A stretch of 64,000 nucleotides of DNA from Rhinopomastus cyanomelas (GCA_013400115.1 VXBP01000239.1:372001-436000), one strand, 5' to 3'. Counted from the first letter of the stretch, positions 29,101 through 39,423 are shown. Notes: generated by a model not told the origin, from the sequence alone. Numbers and translations: made by a program.

Positions 29101-32100
29101 AAAAGTTAACATTTACTCACATTGGTTATTCCCCAATTATTTAAATTTAAAATTCTGTCAATATTAAAATGTATCTACTTTGTTCTTCCTTAAACACTTC
29201 ATAATAATAACTCTAATAATAGAGGTGATATTTCCACCTCACACTTTCTTCATTAAAAAAAAACATGCAAACTGCAGCACTGTCCCAATCATAACAAATT
29301 ATGTCATTAAAGAATCACTACTTCCATTAAATTTGCATATCTGTTTGGTAAGATACATTAAATACTCATCTAAGCACCCTACCTCTTGATTCATCTTTGC
29401 CGGTATCCTTGTTCTGGGAACATTTTTCATTATCTTTAAACAAAATTGCTGGTACAAAAGCTTTTAAATCAATGAGATTCTCATAAAAGTTTCGAGCATC
29501 TTCATCTTCCCAGATACCCCCCTCAAGGTCATATTCTCCAGGCTTTCCTGGTGTGAAAATATCAATGCCAGGTCCATGTTCTGCAAAACACAGTGAAACC
29601 ATAAGAGAGTTATTATGCAAATGTAGGGCCTTACAAGGGAGAAACTTCTAAGGATTAAAAAAGTACTTTCAGAAATATGTCGGTCTACTCATTACTTCTA
29701 CCATTTTCCCTTAAATACTGCAAGGTTTTTAAATTTACTTTTTTTAATATTAGAGATACCAGTACATTATCCTCAAACTTTTTAGGATGTAAATTTTACA
29801 CTGACAGAAAACACAGTGTCACAGTAGAAACCAAATCAAGCAAAATCAAGCAGCACTTTATGTGTTCTTAAAAATCAAAGCTATAACAGACTTTTACCGC
29901 ATTAGCGTAGAAGTACCCACTTTGAGTATGATGAGCTGTACCCCTCTGTATTTTAAGAATAGTTTAAGCAGAATTTCTAACTTAGAGGTATTCAAGAAAT
30001 AAAGGTTCTTAAAAGTCAAGATGACCTCAGACAAAAGACACACTCATGACTTCAAAACCATCCCTAAACCTAAAACTTGCAATTCATTAAGGCACTGAAT
30101 AACTCTGCCGGTTAAATTTTTCACTTCCCTTCAGGAGGGCAGAGAGCATCTAGTAACTTAACTGGCTTAATAATATGTTCTTCTCAGAACATCATGATCC
30201 AAAACACACTTCAAGCCCATTTTGTAACTATCAGATTTTAAAACTCTAACATATGCAGTTAATTACCTCTTAAAAAAATCATTAATAGGAAAGGATTAGG
30301 TTAAAAACCTTTTTAATTTTCTTTTTATACCTGTATTACTTGAAACTAATCTCAACTACACAGCATATTTATGGTTACGTGGTTTAATTACTTTAACTAA
30401 AAAAGATGTATTATTCATCCGTTGATACTCTTAAGGAGGAAAGCCTAGATAACAAAAAAAATCAACAGAATAAACAGAATAAGCGGGCTGCTCTGGATTT
30501 CCCACCACATCCAAACCAAGCGCAGCACTCTGTTCACTTGCTTTAGAAGATAGCCTACCCTCAGGTGCTGGTTTCTCTTGGGGAAGGTCAGGCATATTTT
30601 CATCCAGAAGATCAGCTAGAGACTGAGAATTTGCCAGCAACTTCTGATAGGACATCGCAAACTCCTCATATTGCTTGTGTCGATCTTCACTCAGCTCTCC
30701 TTTGGAGTGAAGAATGCGCCTACAAAAACCGAGGTTACAGTAAGACAGCGTTCCCAGAGCAAGATAACCCTTCCTCCTAGAGGGAACTGGGAGAATTCTA
30801 GTTTAGATCACAAGAGCAAAAATTCGAGCAACACTATTTTTTTGCAGCCATCCTGAGTTACTGACTTCAGCCTCCCTGGGGGTAGTACATTCACAGACGC
30901 TCTAACTTCAGCGTCCAAAGGCTAACTTGCTATGATTATCCTGTAACAGTCCTGCACTAGGAAAAGACTTCTGCAGTAAATTAAAACATTCACCCGAGGT
31001 GAAAGATGGACAAACACATTTCTGTGTTGTTCAAATCATTAAAAGGGCAACCAGTGACAAGAGGCTGAAAAAATGTTGCATATGAAAACCTATTAATTTT
31101 CCAACAAACCAAGTTTACTTCATGTCTGTGAGCCCAAATGAAGAGCAATTACGTTTGTTCTCTCAATTTTTTTATCTTTTATGAAACAATTAATGCTTAT
31201 TTTCCAAATATTCGTATTAAAACCCAAAATCTGTTGACAAAAGCAACTTGCATTTGAAGGAACACAATCACTGTTTACCAGAGCACAATAAAACGATTTC
31301 AGGATTACACGCAGAACAGCATAACTCAATTTTTTTACTAAACTACGATGAAGGCCATTTTAAGACCAAAAATACCAAGAGCTTTCAGTAGTATGAACCA
31401 AATATACAACACAGGGTAACCTGTTCTCATACAAAATTTGCCACAGAAGACTCATGCAAGACTGTCGGCCTTGATTTTGGGTTAGCTGAGAATGAACTGG
31501 TTGCTCATTAGTACGGTTCTACTCCATCCTCAGCTAGGGCTCCTGACAAAGGCATTTTCTTTTCTGGGTCATGATCCAGTCTACATGAATTGCTTTTACA
31601 GACAACACACAGTCAGTTCTCTACCAGCAGGGGACACCTTGGACTGGTGGAGCTGTTTGGGGGTCCAACACAGCAGACACCAATGGGCTCAATCCAAACA
31701 TGGATTTTCAAAGAGAAGCTGACAGAATAACCTTGCCTACCAAGTGTCCAACTTGGTTTACAGTAGCTTAACACAGGTAACATTGAACTAACTGGCTGTA
31801 ACCACTGACAATGCCCCCTGGACTGAGCTGAAATCATCAGAAGATGAGGTCTGAACGTAAGGTACATATGCAAAAATTCTAAAGCAGGTTGTCTCACTAC
31901 ATTACCATTAAGCTTTTACTAAGCAGTGAGTATACGATCGTGTTATTGCCAAAAGGACCAAACATTTAATATCATAAAAACTGTAGAACAGTTTAAGCAA
32001 TTTAAGTCAAAGGATATCAATCTTGGCTTTTTTCATTTCCAGGTTAACCGTAAAAGAAAACTCATTTGTGCACACAACATTCACAGGATAAGCAACAAAA

Positions 32101-35100
32101 TCCCTTATATCTGCTCAAAACCAAAACTTGACATAGCTGTCTTGCTAGAGGACAAGCAGTAACAACAGAGTTGTTGTTAAAGAGTTCCTTAAGAAAAACA
32201 CACAAATGTAACATGTACTGCCTGCTCCTGCAAAGCAGGGAAAGAGAACTTAACAAATTAAATAACAACTGACAATTTCTAAAGTGCAGCAGGCCAGTCT
32301 GGATTCAGGCAACACCTTAAGTGCTGACTCATATGGATTTCTATGGAGACAGATATCCATTAGGTATGTATTTTAAGTTTAAAATATACAAACAGCCTCA
32401 TAAACATAAGCACTGAAGGCCTGTGCTAGCACAAAACAAGAAAACCCCACAAAAAGTGAAGTGCTGTAAAAACAGTACAAAAATTTCAGTTCCCAAAAGA
32501 CAAGTGTTAACAAATTCAAGCAAGCTGAAGCATACTAACCGAATGTTAAAAGGTATGATTCATTTCTGAAGACTATTAAAAGAACACCACAGGATACTTA
32601 TTTTCATAGAATCATTAAGGCTAGAAGAGACCTCCAAGATCAAGTTCAATTGTCAACCCAGCACCACCATGCCCACTAAACCATGTTTCCAAAACCCACA
32701 TCTACATGTTTTTAATTGACCACTCGTTCAGTGAAGAAATTGTTCCTGATGTCCCACCTAAGCTACTTCTGGAACAATTTGAGGCTCCTTCTTCTTGTCC
32801 TTTTGCTAGTGACTTGGGAAAAGAGACCAACCCTCACCTCTCTACAACCTCCTTTCAGTTAGTTGTAGACAGCGATAACATCTCTCCTCAGTCTCCTTTT
32901 CTCCAGACTAAATAAGCCCAGTTCCCTTAGCTGTTCCTCGCAAGAGCTGTCCTCCAGACCCTTCAACTAGTCTTGCTGCCCTTCTTTGTATCAGTGCACC
33001 CAACATCTTTCTTGTATTGAGGTGTCCAAAACTGAACACAAAATTCCAGGTTAGCCACTTCAGATTTTCAGAATGCCACCACTTAAGTTGAGCAGATCTT
33101 CAAGACATCATTCATTTAGGCTAAAGAAGCTTCTTACATAAATAACACTCATTTCTGAAAACTCACACTAAAATTGAGGAACAGAGAAGTCTCCTTCCAA
33201 TGACACAACCTGCACAGACTTCGGTGTGCCTATGGCTGTGTAACCAAATGACCATCACATTCTACTGTCAAAGTGTAAGTCTAGGTGGTTTTCCTAATTA
33301 TCCACTTGCAGAATCACTTGTGTCTAATAACACTTTAATTGTGCCCAAATGACTCAGCAGGTAACAGAATATTAAAGGTCTGTTTAAGGTTAGCATAATC
33401 ATTTTCAGTTAACCAACCTGTGCAGCCTGTGGTATTTCACAGCCACTGTCCTGACACAGATAAAAATCAAGATTAATTCACCTGGCAATATATCATAACC
33501 TAAACATATGAGAGTGCTGATGCACAACAGGGAACAGTTGACTCACTGTTCACTCTGTTGGTTCTAGAATAACAGTGCGAATAAAAGCTGCTGCTATTAG
33601 CAAAGTGGATCAGGTTTCAGATACACAGAGGACTGTTTTTTTCCAACCAAATTATTGCTGGGATTAAAATAGTAAGAAAACCATAACAACCACACAAACA
33701 CTTCCCCAAAATTCACAATTTAGGAGAATTACTGTACTTCACATACTTCTTACTGGGCAGATTTCTGTCTTTGATCTTGCACCTCCACAGCAGCAAGCAT
33801 CTCTGTTACAGACATGCTGTAAGCAAGTCTAATTAATCAGAAAAGTTTGTTGATGTTTTAAATCTGTAACAAACTTTTATTACGCAATAAAGGCAAATAG
33901 CTTAATGTTCAGATATAGATAAATAATAGAACTATCTTCGTCCAGTGATAAATATTTGCATTCCTTCCCCAAAAACAAAGCTTTTGCACCCAAGTTGATA
34001 AGGGTAACTGGGATAAGCTGCATAGAGAGGTCTCTGGTCTGACCCACTCAAAAGTAGCCTTAACAAATGATCAGACTAGGATGCTCCAGGCTCTATCCTG
34101 ACACTTTATGCAGGTTGCGCAAGTAAACTCTGAAGTCTACCCCCCTCTCCTGGATCACTCAGATTCTTTCCTCACGGCTTCTTAACACTTCCAGGAAGGG
34201 CAAAACCTCCCTGGGCAACCTGTTACAGTGCCTCATCACCCTCACAGCGAGGAATTTCGTCCAAAAATATCTAATCTAAATCTACCCTCTTTTAGTTGGA
34301 TACCATTTCTCATTGTCCTATCACTAGATGGCCTCATAAAAAGTCCCTCTCCAGCTTTCCTGCACTTGGAAGATGTTCCCCCAGAGACTTCTCTGCTTCA
34401 GGCTAAACAGCCCAAACACCTTCAGCCTGTCTTTATGGGAGAGGTGCTCCAACCCTGTGATCATCCTCATGGCCTCCTCTAGACATACTCCAACAGTTCT
34501 TATAGTGGGGATTCCAGAACTGGAAGCAGTACAGGAACAGAAGAGGTGAGGTCCCACAAGAGAAGGGGGGGAAAGAAATAATTTACATCTCAAAAATGCG
34601 TACATTCATAGCCTTCAATATTAGCATTTTATATAGACTTTTAAGAGGATTTAAGTTAAATTGTCTAAAGCGCCAACATTTTAATATACAAAAGTCAAGC
34701 TACGTTACAGTGTCAGACATACCTTGTTAATTTAACCTCATTTGTCCTCCACACTAGTACACTGAAAAAAGTAAACAAGCCCAAGCCATTGTGGCACATG
34801 TTCCATTCAATACATACAGGTGGAAAAGAAGAAATCATTGTGCCAACTGGAAAAGGACTGTACCAGGTAGGAAAGAAGCATCACTCTCAAGCTGCTACAG
34901 GAGCATCACCAAACCAATAGGATCAACAGAACTAAAGTTGAAGGTCAACCTCCATTTCCTTTACAGACATTCAAAGAGTCTCAGTTTTGCTTTTAAAGTA
35001 TTCTGAGCAAATTTGATCACTTTTGTTTAGATATACTGCCAAATACACTTACCTTTCACACAGTACTAAAATACTGCAACAAAACCAGGCATTTAATAAA

Positions 35101-37269
35101 CAGGCTACTTCCCCCCCACCCCATAAATCAAAAGCAACATTTAAGTGTCACCTGTTTTGTCTTTCAATATTTTGTAGCTCCCTGTGGTCCCTTTTCAGGT
35201 GTTTGGTCAAAGATGTAAAGTATTCCTTCAACAAATTCTGGAAGGGCTGTTGTTTCTCTGGGCTAATTATCTCACTAGGAGGAAAGTTCAAATTAAACTT
35301 CTCTGCAACAGTTTTTACTTTCCTTGGTACCAAACCAGCAATGTCATCTCCACAGTGTCGACAAAAGCTGATAACCACAGACACGTGAGTGTGGGATTCT
35401 CGATCGGCATTAATAATATTTTTAAGCTGCTCATAGATTAAAGACAGACCTTCCTTGTCTGTGAAAATCCCAACTATTGTCAGTTCTGCAATGAAACGCA
35501 AATCAGTTCTTAACTTGGTGATGTTGGGAGTCTTCTCTTCTTTCCTGGCTTCAAAATGTTTTTTCCAAGCCTGAAGTAATGAAGGTGCAAAATCAGAGTA
35601 ACGTTGGTGAAAAAGGGAGCACAAGTGCACAGCACAGTTCACATCTGATATTTTCAGTTTGGCTTCCACAATGGAAGCTACAGCTTCGGCTATGTATTTG
35701 CTCAAATTCAGGCTATTAAAGTCATGGGACAAGGAGTCCCTTTGTTGCTCTGTAATGGTTTTTAGCTTCTTAACAAAAGCAGTGTTCTTCTTCAGACTGG
35801 AATCCAGCCTGCTGAAGAAGTTTTCCTCAGGACGATTGTCTGGTGCACTCTGGTTTTTGCTGCGGAGCTCTTTTCTTGCCTGATGGCGTTCCCAAGCCTC
35901 CTGGTGGAGTTGATGTGCTTCCTCTTTTTCTCTAACAGGAAAAAAAAATTGTCATTTTTTTGATGCAGAACCTTACTTTTGGGTTAACAATTCAAAGGGG
36001 AAAAAAAAGTCATAGTTGGAAATATTGCAGCAGTTCCAAGCACAATTCCCTTTAACACTCTCTAAATATTTAACAAGTTAATCCTATAGAGCTAAAGCAA
36101 TTGCTTCATAAATTGTTTGGGGTTTTTTGCTGTAAAAGGCAAATATGACTAGTTATAAAATGAAATTTCTGAAATAGTTCTACGCAGAACATACTAATCC
36201 CAACAGAGTTAGAAAATACAAACAAAAGTCTCCATTGAGTCCAAACAGATTAAGTTCTCACCAAAGAGGGCAACCACCTTTAAACACATTACACAGTTAA
36301 AGGAGGCGTTTTATTCCCAGACTACTGAATTTACAGAGGAAAATTTTAAATATATGAAATACATCCATCCCATCTAAAATTTGGCTACATCACCTCAGTC
36401 ATACAAAAGGACGTACTTCAAACATAACATCCAGAGCCTTTGCTCTTTTGGTCTAGAAATATTATCTTCAATACTCTAGTATCTTTTGATAACACACTGA
36501 CATTGTGTTGGTAATGTCATATATTAAACTGCTAGGAGGTTCTGTGTTTGGTATCCAGGTATCGATTGTCTGTGATTGATTAAAAAATAATTACCACCAT
36601 CCCTCACAGTAGATTTGCTCGTCTATGGACTGTAACAGCCTGTACAGTCCACATACTCTACTTTATGATGCCAACACTGTTCCATCTTTAAAGAAACTGT
36701 GATGCTTTACTCAAATATAACTGTGCATCACTCAAAATATCACATTAGAGACTCAACACAGAACTCTGTAGAAGGTGCAAAGCACATTCAGCTAGTCACG
36801 TAAATTTTGTAATGCCACACAAAATTTACAACAGTTTATCTTTTGTAATTCAGTCCACAATCCTGACAATGCATTTAGCATACTTAAACCACTAACAGAC
36901 AACTTACTTCAGTTGAGCAGCTGCTTCTTCTTGTTTCTTTTTCTCTTCCTCCTCTTGCTTCTTTTTCTCCTCTTCTTCAATTTTCTTTTTTTCCTCCTCT
37001 TCTTTCTTCTTTTGCTCTTCTTCTGCCTTTACTTTATCATCATCTTTTTTCTTCCGCTCCTTGTCTTCCTTTTTTCTTTTATCCTCTTCCAGTTTTTTCT
37101 TTTTATCTTCAGGAATCTTTAAAGTCTCTCTTTTCATGCCAGCCTTGACATCTTCTTTTGGCTTCTCTCTGGTGCTCACTGGTCGCCTTTCGCTAAATTC
37201 TTTTTCTTTGTTATTTACTGGAGATTCTTTTTCTTCCATATTTGCTGGCTTTTTGCGCTCAGCTGGCAT
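1764..37269 (-). CDS. UPF2: UPF2, regulator of nonsense transcripts 2 (18 coding exons in window, 3' end off the left edge)
   Basis: UPF2 bridges UPF1 and UPF3 at exon junction complexes and activates UPF1 in nonsense-mediated mRNA decay; it is mainly cytoplasmic and perinuclear. The spliced reading frame runs from ATG at 37269 through 18 exons with GT-AG junctions and consistent phase, giving 1181 codons. Protein order: a Lys/Glu-rich N-terminus (about residues 1-125), three MIF4G domains (by the known human layout about 168-431, 569-758 and 771-977), then an acidic Glu/Asp/Ser stretch (about 1025-1090) and the start of the UPF1-binding region. The human protein is 1272 residues, so about 90 residues and the stop codon are missing at the window edge, not lost from the gene. 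I recognised it from many unmistakable UPF2 stretches such as FAELTIVGIFTDK-like and HCGDDIAGLVPRK. No frameshift or in-frame stop is seen. Confidence 0.98.
2578..2676 (-). CDS. UPF2: UPF2 exon 18 (residues 1093-1125)
   Basis: Encodes EVMIKGGGLKHVPCAEDEDF and IQALDKMMLENLQ, the start of the UPF1-binding region. Acceptor 'tgccatag', donor 'gtataa'. Phase 0 on both sides (99 bp). Confidence 0.97.
3564..3668 (-). CDS. UPF2: UPF2 exon 17 (residues 1058-1092, acidic linker continued)
   Basis: Encodes an EGSDNEEEEGEEEEEE-type run followed by NTDYLTDSNKENETDEENT. It is too short and repetitive for a simple ORF scan but unmistakable as UPF2. Acceptor 'tatttcag', donor 'gtatgt'. Phase 0 on both sides (105 bp). 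Confidence 0.96.
3880..4625 (+). mobile_element. CR1 LINE fragment, about 750 bp
   Basis: Contains 'gggaaatgtaaagtcctgca', 'ctcaatgtgcacaacatttg' and 'aagccttcttcaatgca', all CR1 reverse-transcriptase to 3'-region landmarks, ending 'caatcatttatgattcta'. It lies in UPF2 intron 16, antisense to the gene. Confidence 0.85.
5331..5470 (-). CDS. UPF2: UPF2 exon 16 (residues 1011-1057, acidic linker)
   Basis: Encodes IVNDKDSKDSITEGENLEED followed by long Glu runs and EEQSGNESEVNEPEEE. This low-complexity acidic linker separates MIF4G-3 from the UPF1-binding tail. Acceptor 'atttcag', donor 'gtgaac'. Confidence 0.97.
7227..7410 (-). CDS. UPF2: UPF2 exon 15 (residues 950-1011)
   Basis: C-terminal helices of MIF4G-3: RYVWWKKSLDVWTKDHPFPI and LELLRPKIKLCNSLEEAIRQ. 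Acceptor 'attctag', donor 'gtaaga', ending in phase 1. Confidence 0.98.
8215..8490 (-). CDS. UPF2: UPF2 exon 14 (residues 858-949)
   Basis: Central part of MIF4G-3, with VNQPKFNQRRISSAKFLGEL, YSFTSFGVNPDGSPSPLDPP and GQYFDRGSSKRKLDCFLVYF. UPF3B contacts are known to lie in this domain. Acceptor 'gatacag', donor 'gtattc'. Phase 0 on both sides (276 bp). Confidence 0.98.
8808..8872 (+). mobile_element. CR1 3'-end fragment
   Basis: 'tagatgatctttcgaggtcc', 'cttccaatacctaatgatta' and 'tatgattct'. UPF2 intron 13. Confidence 0.75.
9080..9283 (-). CDS. UPF2: UPF2 exon 13 (residues 790-857)
   Basis: Encodes the N-terminal helices of MIF4G-3, the UPF3-binding domain: VLRQMRKLPWQDVEVKDYVI and NIWNVKYNSIHCVANLLAGL. 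Acceptor 'tggtttag', donor 'gtaagc'. Phase 0 on both sides (204 bp). Confidence 0.98.
9811..9996 (-). CDS. UPF2: UPF2 exon 12 (residues 728-789)
   Basis: Encodes EQMMRKKQAMHLDARYVTMV and KKKRPPLQEYIRKLLYKDL at the junction between MIF4G-2 and MIF4G-3. Acceptor 'atttccag', donor 'gtaaat'. Phase 0 on both sides (186 bp). Confidence 0.98.
10900..10963 (+). mobile_element. CR1 3'-end fragment
   Basis: 'aaagatgatctcttgggtcc', 'cttccaacccctaacatcct' and 'atgatcctatga' are the CR1 terminus. UPF2 intron 11. Confidence 0.75.
11089..11168. repeat. Compound (TA)n/(CA)n microsatellite
   Basis: About 80 bp of alternating TA and CA dinucleotides with CATA interruptions in UPF2 intron 11. Likely length-polymorphic. 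Confidence 0.95.
12188..12251. repeat. Inverted repeat able to form a 64-nt hairpin
   Basis: Left arm 12188-12209 (tggtgttctggtttggagg...) and right arm 12229-12251 pair as 7 bp, a 3/4-nt internal loop and 12 bp, with a 19-nt terminal loop. Pairing is seen directly. The function is unknown: it may be a small palindromic repeat or an RNA hairpin in UPF2 intron 11. Confidence 0.75.
14585..14701 (-). CDS. UPF2: UPF2 exon 11 (residues 689-727)
   Basis: Encodes MLLSDFSHHHIEMACTLLET and CGRFLFRSPESHLRTSVLL, the core of MIF4G-2. Acceptor 'cataccag', donor 'gtaagt'. Phase 0 on both sides (117 bp). Confidence 0.98.
14702..17000 (-). other. UPF2 introns 10 and 9
   Basis: 14702-15746 and 15861-17000. 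No repeat family, RNA gene or further exon recognised. Confidence 0.65.
15747..15860 (-). CDS. UPF2: UPF2 exon 10 (residues 651-688)
   Basis: Encodes VRKKDQINIETKNKTVRFIG and ELTKFKMFSKNDTLHCLK. Acceptor 'tttattag', donor 'gttagt'. Phase 0 on both sides (114 bp). It is the first of five consecutive frame-neutral exons. Confidence 0.97.
17001..17109 (-). CDS. UPF2: UPF2 exon 9 (residues 614-650)
   Basis: Encodes LDLLPFYARLVATLHPCMSD and VAEDLCSMLKGDFRFH of MIF4G-2. Acceptor 'tctttgcag', donor 'gtatgt'. It is followed upstream by the 6.9-kb intron 8, the longest in this gene within the window. Confidence 0.97.
21335..21440. repeat. AT-rich low-complexity segment
   Basis: 'tatacatatatataatttaa' and similar sequence, nearly free of G and C over about 100 bases. 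UPF2 intron 8. Confidence 0.7.
22086..22300 (+). mobile_element. Candidate solo LTR of an endogenous retrovirus, about 215 bp
   Basis: Starts TGT and ends ACA, with a TATA-like 'ctacataag' and an AATAAA (22198-22203) followed by a T/G-rich stretch, the order U3-R-U5 would have. No exact target-site duplication is seen (gcacg before, tgaac after) and no primer-binding site or retroviral coding sequence follows, so it would be a solo LTR. Could be unrelated sequence. Confidence 0.35.
23770..23917 (+). mobile_element. CR1 3'-end fragment
   Basis: 'tgtgaattcccatccctaga', 'ttttagtggtgggcttggag', 'aaggtcttttccaacttaaa' and 'tatgattcta'. UPF2 intron 8. Confidence 0.8.
24040..24125 (-). CDS. UPF2: UPF2 exon 8 (residues 586-614)
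   Basis: Encodes AAMDFCMNMNTKANR followed by KLVRALFIVPRQ in MIF4G-2. Acceptor 'ctttatag', donor 'gtaaga', ending in phase 2. At 86 bp it is the smallest UPF2 exon seen here. Confidence 0.97.
24644..24747 (-). CDS. UPF2: UPF2 exon 7 (residues 551-585)
   Basis: Translates to EQEDEEASTGSHLKLIVDAF and LQQLPNCVNRDLIDK, the entry into MIF4G-2. Acceptor 'cttactag', donor 'gtatag', ending in phase 0. Confidence 0.97.
27848..27997 (-). CDS. UPF2: UPF2 exon 6 (residues 501-551)
   Basis: Begins with a variable Ser/Lys/Asp stretch, then LELELENLDINDDPLELDC and DEAEDLTKKLLDEQ, an acidic linker between MIF4G-1 and MIF4G-2. Acceptor 'ttaaaatag', donor 'gtaaaa'. Phase 1 at both ends. Confidence 0.96.
28535..28720 (-). 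mobile_element. Degenerate CR1 fragment
   Basis: Reads like an eroded CR1 complement: 'tggaatggaccttggtaaag', 'ttcaatgttctgctc' and 'gattccactctctgtgggca'. UPF2 intron 5. Confidence 0.5.
29383..29580 (-). CDS. UPF2: UPF2 exon 5 (residues 435-501)
   Basis: Encodes HGPGIDIFTPGKPGEYDLEG and WEDEDARNFYENLIDLKAF, the linker after MIF4G-1. Acceptor 'gttttgcag', donor 'gtaggg'. It starts and ends in phase 1. The last residues (Asn/Lys/Asp/Glu-rich) are where UPF2 proteins vary most. Confidence 0.97.
30559..30719 (-). CDS. UPF2: UPF2 exon 4 (residues 381-435)
   Basis: Encodes the end of MIF4G-1, including HSKGELSEDRHKQYEEFAM and SLADLLDENMPDLPQ. It starts after 'ttttgtag' and ends in phase 1 before 'gtaggc'. 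The frame stays open into intron 4 for about 44 codons, but no homology suggests that extension is used. Confidence 0.97.
32603..33055 (-). mobile_element. CR1 LINE fragment, about 450 bp
   Basis: Starts with the inverted 3' tail 'catagaatcattaaggctag', then 'acctccaagatcaagttcaa', 'acatctctcctcagtctcct' and 'ctccagactaaataagccca'. UPF2 intron 3, same strand as the gene. Confidence 0.9.
34170..34570 (-). mobile_element. CR1 LINE fragment, about 400 bp
   Basis: 'ctccctgggcaacctgttac', 'cattgtcctatcactagatg', 'aggctaaacagcccaaacac' and 'tggcctcctctagacatact' are CR1 complement. Its 3' tail is missing. UPF2 intron 3. Confidence 0.85.
35152..35931 (-). CDS. UPF2: UPF2 exon 3 (residues 121-381, first MIF4G domain)
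   Basis: At 780 bp this is the largest exon. It contains most of MIF4G-1, with the readable segments LNLSKYIAEAVASIVEAK, HLCSLFHQRYSDFAPSLL and SFCRHCGDDIAGLVPRK. The acceptor 'ctgttag' is chosen over an AG two bases downstream because only it keeps the frame (Lys completed across the junction). The donor is 'gtgaca' after AACAG. Confidence 0.98.
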
Positions 37270-37287
37270 CGTGTTACCCAGGCAAGT
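36908..37287 (-). CDS. UPF2: UPF2 exon 2 (short 5' UTR, start codon, residues 1-121)
   Basis: The acceptor 'attgcag' lies at 37288 on. An 18-base untranslated stretch is followed by the ATG at 37269-37267, which begins MPAERKKPANMEEKES, the UPF2 N-terminus. The exon encodes a very charged Lys/Glu/Asp-rich region with near-repeats of EEEEKKK type, predicted helical and possibly nuclear-localising. It ends in phase 2 at a 'gtaagt' donor. Confidence 0.96.
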
Positions 37288-37519
37288 CTGCAATACCACA
37301 AGAAAAATAAGTACTTTTAACTCATTGTTGATACAATAGTAATTTTGCATTCCTACAAACTTCCACAACCCCATGCAGTATCTCGTAAAGAACCACCACT
37401 TGGTTTTTTATTAGTAACATCAGTCTGACTCCCAACTGCCACCCCTACTTCTGCTTAATATTTCACTCAGACTGGACAATGAAAGTGGCATGATCTAAAT
37501 GTTAGATGTTAGGATTACT

Positions 37520-37599
37520 GGATTTGTTTGGATTTAGGTTGGACTGGATGATCTTTAAGGTCTTTTCCAACCTTATCATTACTGTGATACTGTGATTCA
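37520..37599 (+). mobile_element. CR1 3'-end fragment
   Basis: 'aggttggactggatgatctt', 'taaggtcttttccaacctta' and 'tgtgatactgtgatt'. UPF2 intron 1, about 250 bp upstream of the start-codon exon. Confidence 0.8.
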
Positions 37600-38654
37600 C
37601 TTATTTCCTGCATTTACTCAAAGTGGATGAGACACTTGCATTCAAATCTAATGTAGAGTGTTCTAGTATTATTTATAAATATAATAGTTGAAAATAACAT
37701 ATCACAGCAAGGAAAAGCTTTTGAATGTGCTTGCTCAGGTTTTCTGAAAAAAAAAATTGCTTGCAACTCACAGAACATTCAGATATGGGCAGTGACAACT
37801 GAATCTATTCAGGACTTGGTCTCTTTTGACAGCAATTGGCAACAGAACCAACAAAATGTTTCTGACACTGATGTATGGAAGTGAGAACAATCACATCAGT
37901 GTTGCTTAAACACATGCTAACAAATCCCACTTCCTAACGCATGTCTACAACTAAAAGGTTTCACAGATCAACACCTCAGAACTGCCTGGATTTCAAAAAC
38001 ACTGACCAACCTCATCCTAATATAGTATTATCAAATCAGCACATAACCAACCAAGGAAAAAAAATTTTCAGTAAAACCTATACAACTAAACAGCTGCCCA
38101 AGCCCCTTAATATTAAAGGTCTGAACTAATTTTCCTGTCTCTGCCAGTCAGTTAAGGGACACCTGTTGCTCACAGATCCATCTGGGAGATTAAGTCCTCT
38201 ACAGGGTCTGTTTCGAATTCAACAGTATATACTTATTAATCTTCTCTTACCTTGAACCCACATTGGAAATTCCATTAGACTGAGACAGTTAAACTATCCC
38301 TCCCACAGTCTTTAACAAAATGGGTTTGAACATCACTGTACTATCCTACATACTAGTAAGATTAGGTCCATTAGAACATTGCAATAAGACTCACAATAAT
38401 TCTCACACAATGTTTTTCACCAAAAAGCCTAATAAACAACAAAAAAGTAACATTCATTTAAAAAATAGATTGTTAAAAATAATAAATTGGGAGCTAAGCT
38501 TAACACAAAAACATTGTAAGAACATGGTTGGTTTATTAAAGAAATGCTGAAAAGTCGTCATAATTTGGCTTTTATCTTTGTCCTCCACCTGTTCTTAGAA
38601 GGGTAATTCAAATACAGTTAAGACCAAAAAGCCAGTAACAACAACAAACCACAA

Positions 38655-38676
38655 AGAAAAACAAACAAACAAACCT
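38655..38676 (+). repeat. (ACAA)n short tandem repeat
   Basis: About five units of acaa in A-rich sequence of UPF2 intron 1. Confidence 0.8.
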
Positions 38677-39207
38677 ATGCAAAACAAAATATCCAGCTAC
38701 ACTTGAGATTTTAACAGCATGGTCCCTTACTAAAATCATTAACAGTACCTGAACTCATTAAGTTTAGAAACTCTGAATCCCATTTTGAAGAGGTATCTGA
38801 CATTTGCTTGTAAAAAGGCAAAACAGAGAAGATGGGATAAAAAGGGATGGAGCATAATCAGGCACATTGTTACTTTGACCACAAGGCAGTATTATCCACT
38901 TCCTCTCCCATGAACACTGGTGACCAAAAAAACCTCAGCAATCCAATTAGGAATAGTTTTCTGTCCTGCTGAATAGCCTCACTTCTTGCTACATATACAG
39001 CTTGTTATTTCAAACCCTTCCAACAGCACTGCCAGCTTATGTCTACCAACCATTGATGGCAGGTGGCTGTCAGTGCAGTTGCTGCCTCCAAGCCACACAC
39101 AGCAATTTGCCTAAACTGTCCACTGAATACATGCTACCACCCTTCCCTCAAGAAGAATCTTACTTTAGACTCTGTTATAAAGAATGATAAAGAATGTAGG
39201 CAAGATT

Positions 39208-39423
39208 ACAGAATCATTTAGGTGGGAAAAGACCTTCAAGATCACCAAGTCCAACGATTAACCCAATTATATCAAGCTAAAACCACATCCCTAAACTCCA
39301 GATCTACACGACTTTTAAACATGTCCAGGGATGTTGATTTAACCCACTCCCTGGGTAATGTGTTCAAGGCCTGATGACCTTTTCCATGAAAAGTTTTTCC
39401 TAGTGTCTGTATTCTAATCTAGT
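39208..39423 (-). mobile_element. CR1 LINE fragment
   Basis: 'acagaatcatttaggtggga', 'aagaccttcaagatcaccaa' and 'cactccctgggtaatgtgtt' in complement orientation. UPF2 intron 1. Confidence 0.85.

Larger units (their letters stand above)
24126..30558 (-). other. UPF2 introns 7, 6, 5 and 4
   Basis: 24126-24643, 24748-27847, 27998-29382 and 29581-30558. Apart from one eroded CR1 (28.5 kb) I recognise nothing. Small ORFs here have no coding signature. Confidence 0.65.
30720..36907 (-). other. UPF2 introns 3 and 2
   Basis: Intron 3 (30720-35151) carries two sizeable CR1 copies in the gene's own orientation; intron 2 (35932-36907) has none. No other feature recognised. Confidence 0.65.

Noticed and set aside
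28812..29144. Plus-strand 110-codon ORF in UPF2 intron 5
   Set aside because: No homology recognised and no splice or start context; length is compatible with chance.
34228..34605. ORFs on both strands of 84 and 93 codons
   Set aside because: Translate CR1 sequence; not a host gene.
35023..35388. Plus-strand 121-codon ORF
   Set aside because: Shadow of UPF2 exon 3, which is conserved coding sequence on the minus strand.
36913..37122. Plus-strand ORF that reads as a very hydrophobic Leu/Phe membrane protein
   Set aside because: It is the complement of the Lys/Glu-rich UPF2 exon 2; AAG/GAG codons read backwards give Leu and Phe.
38655..38676. ACAA repeat as a possible CRISPR-like or regulatory array
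   Set aside because: Plain short tandem repeat without spacers.
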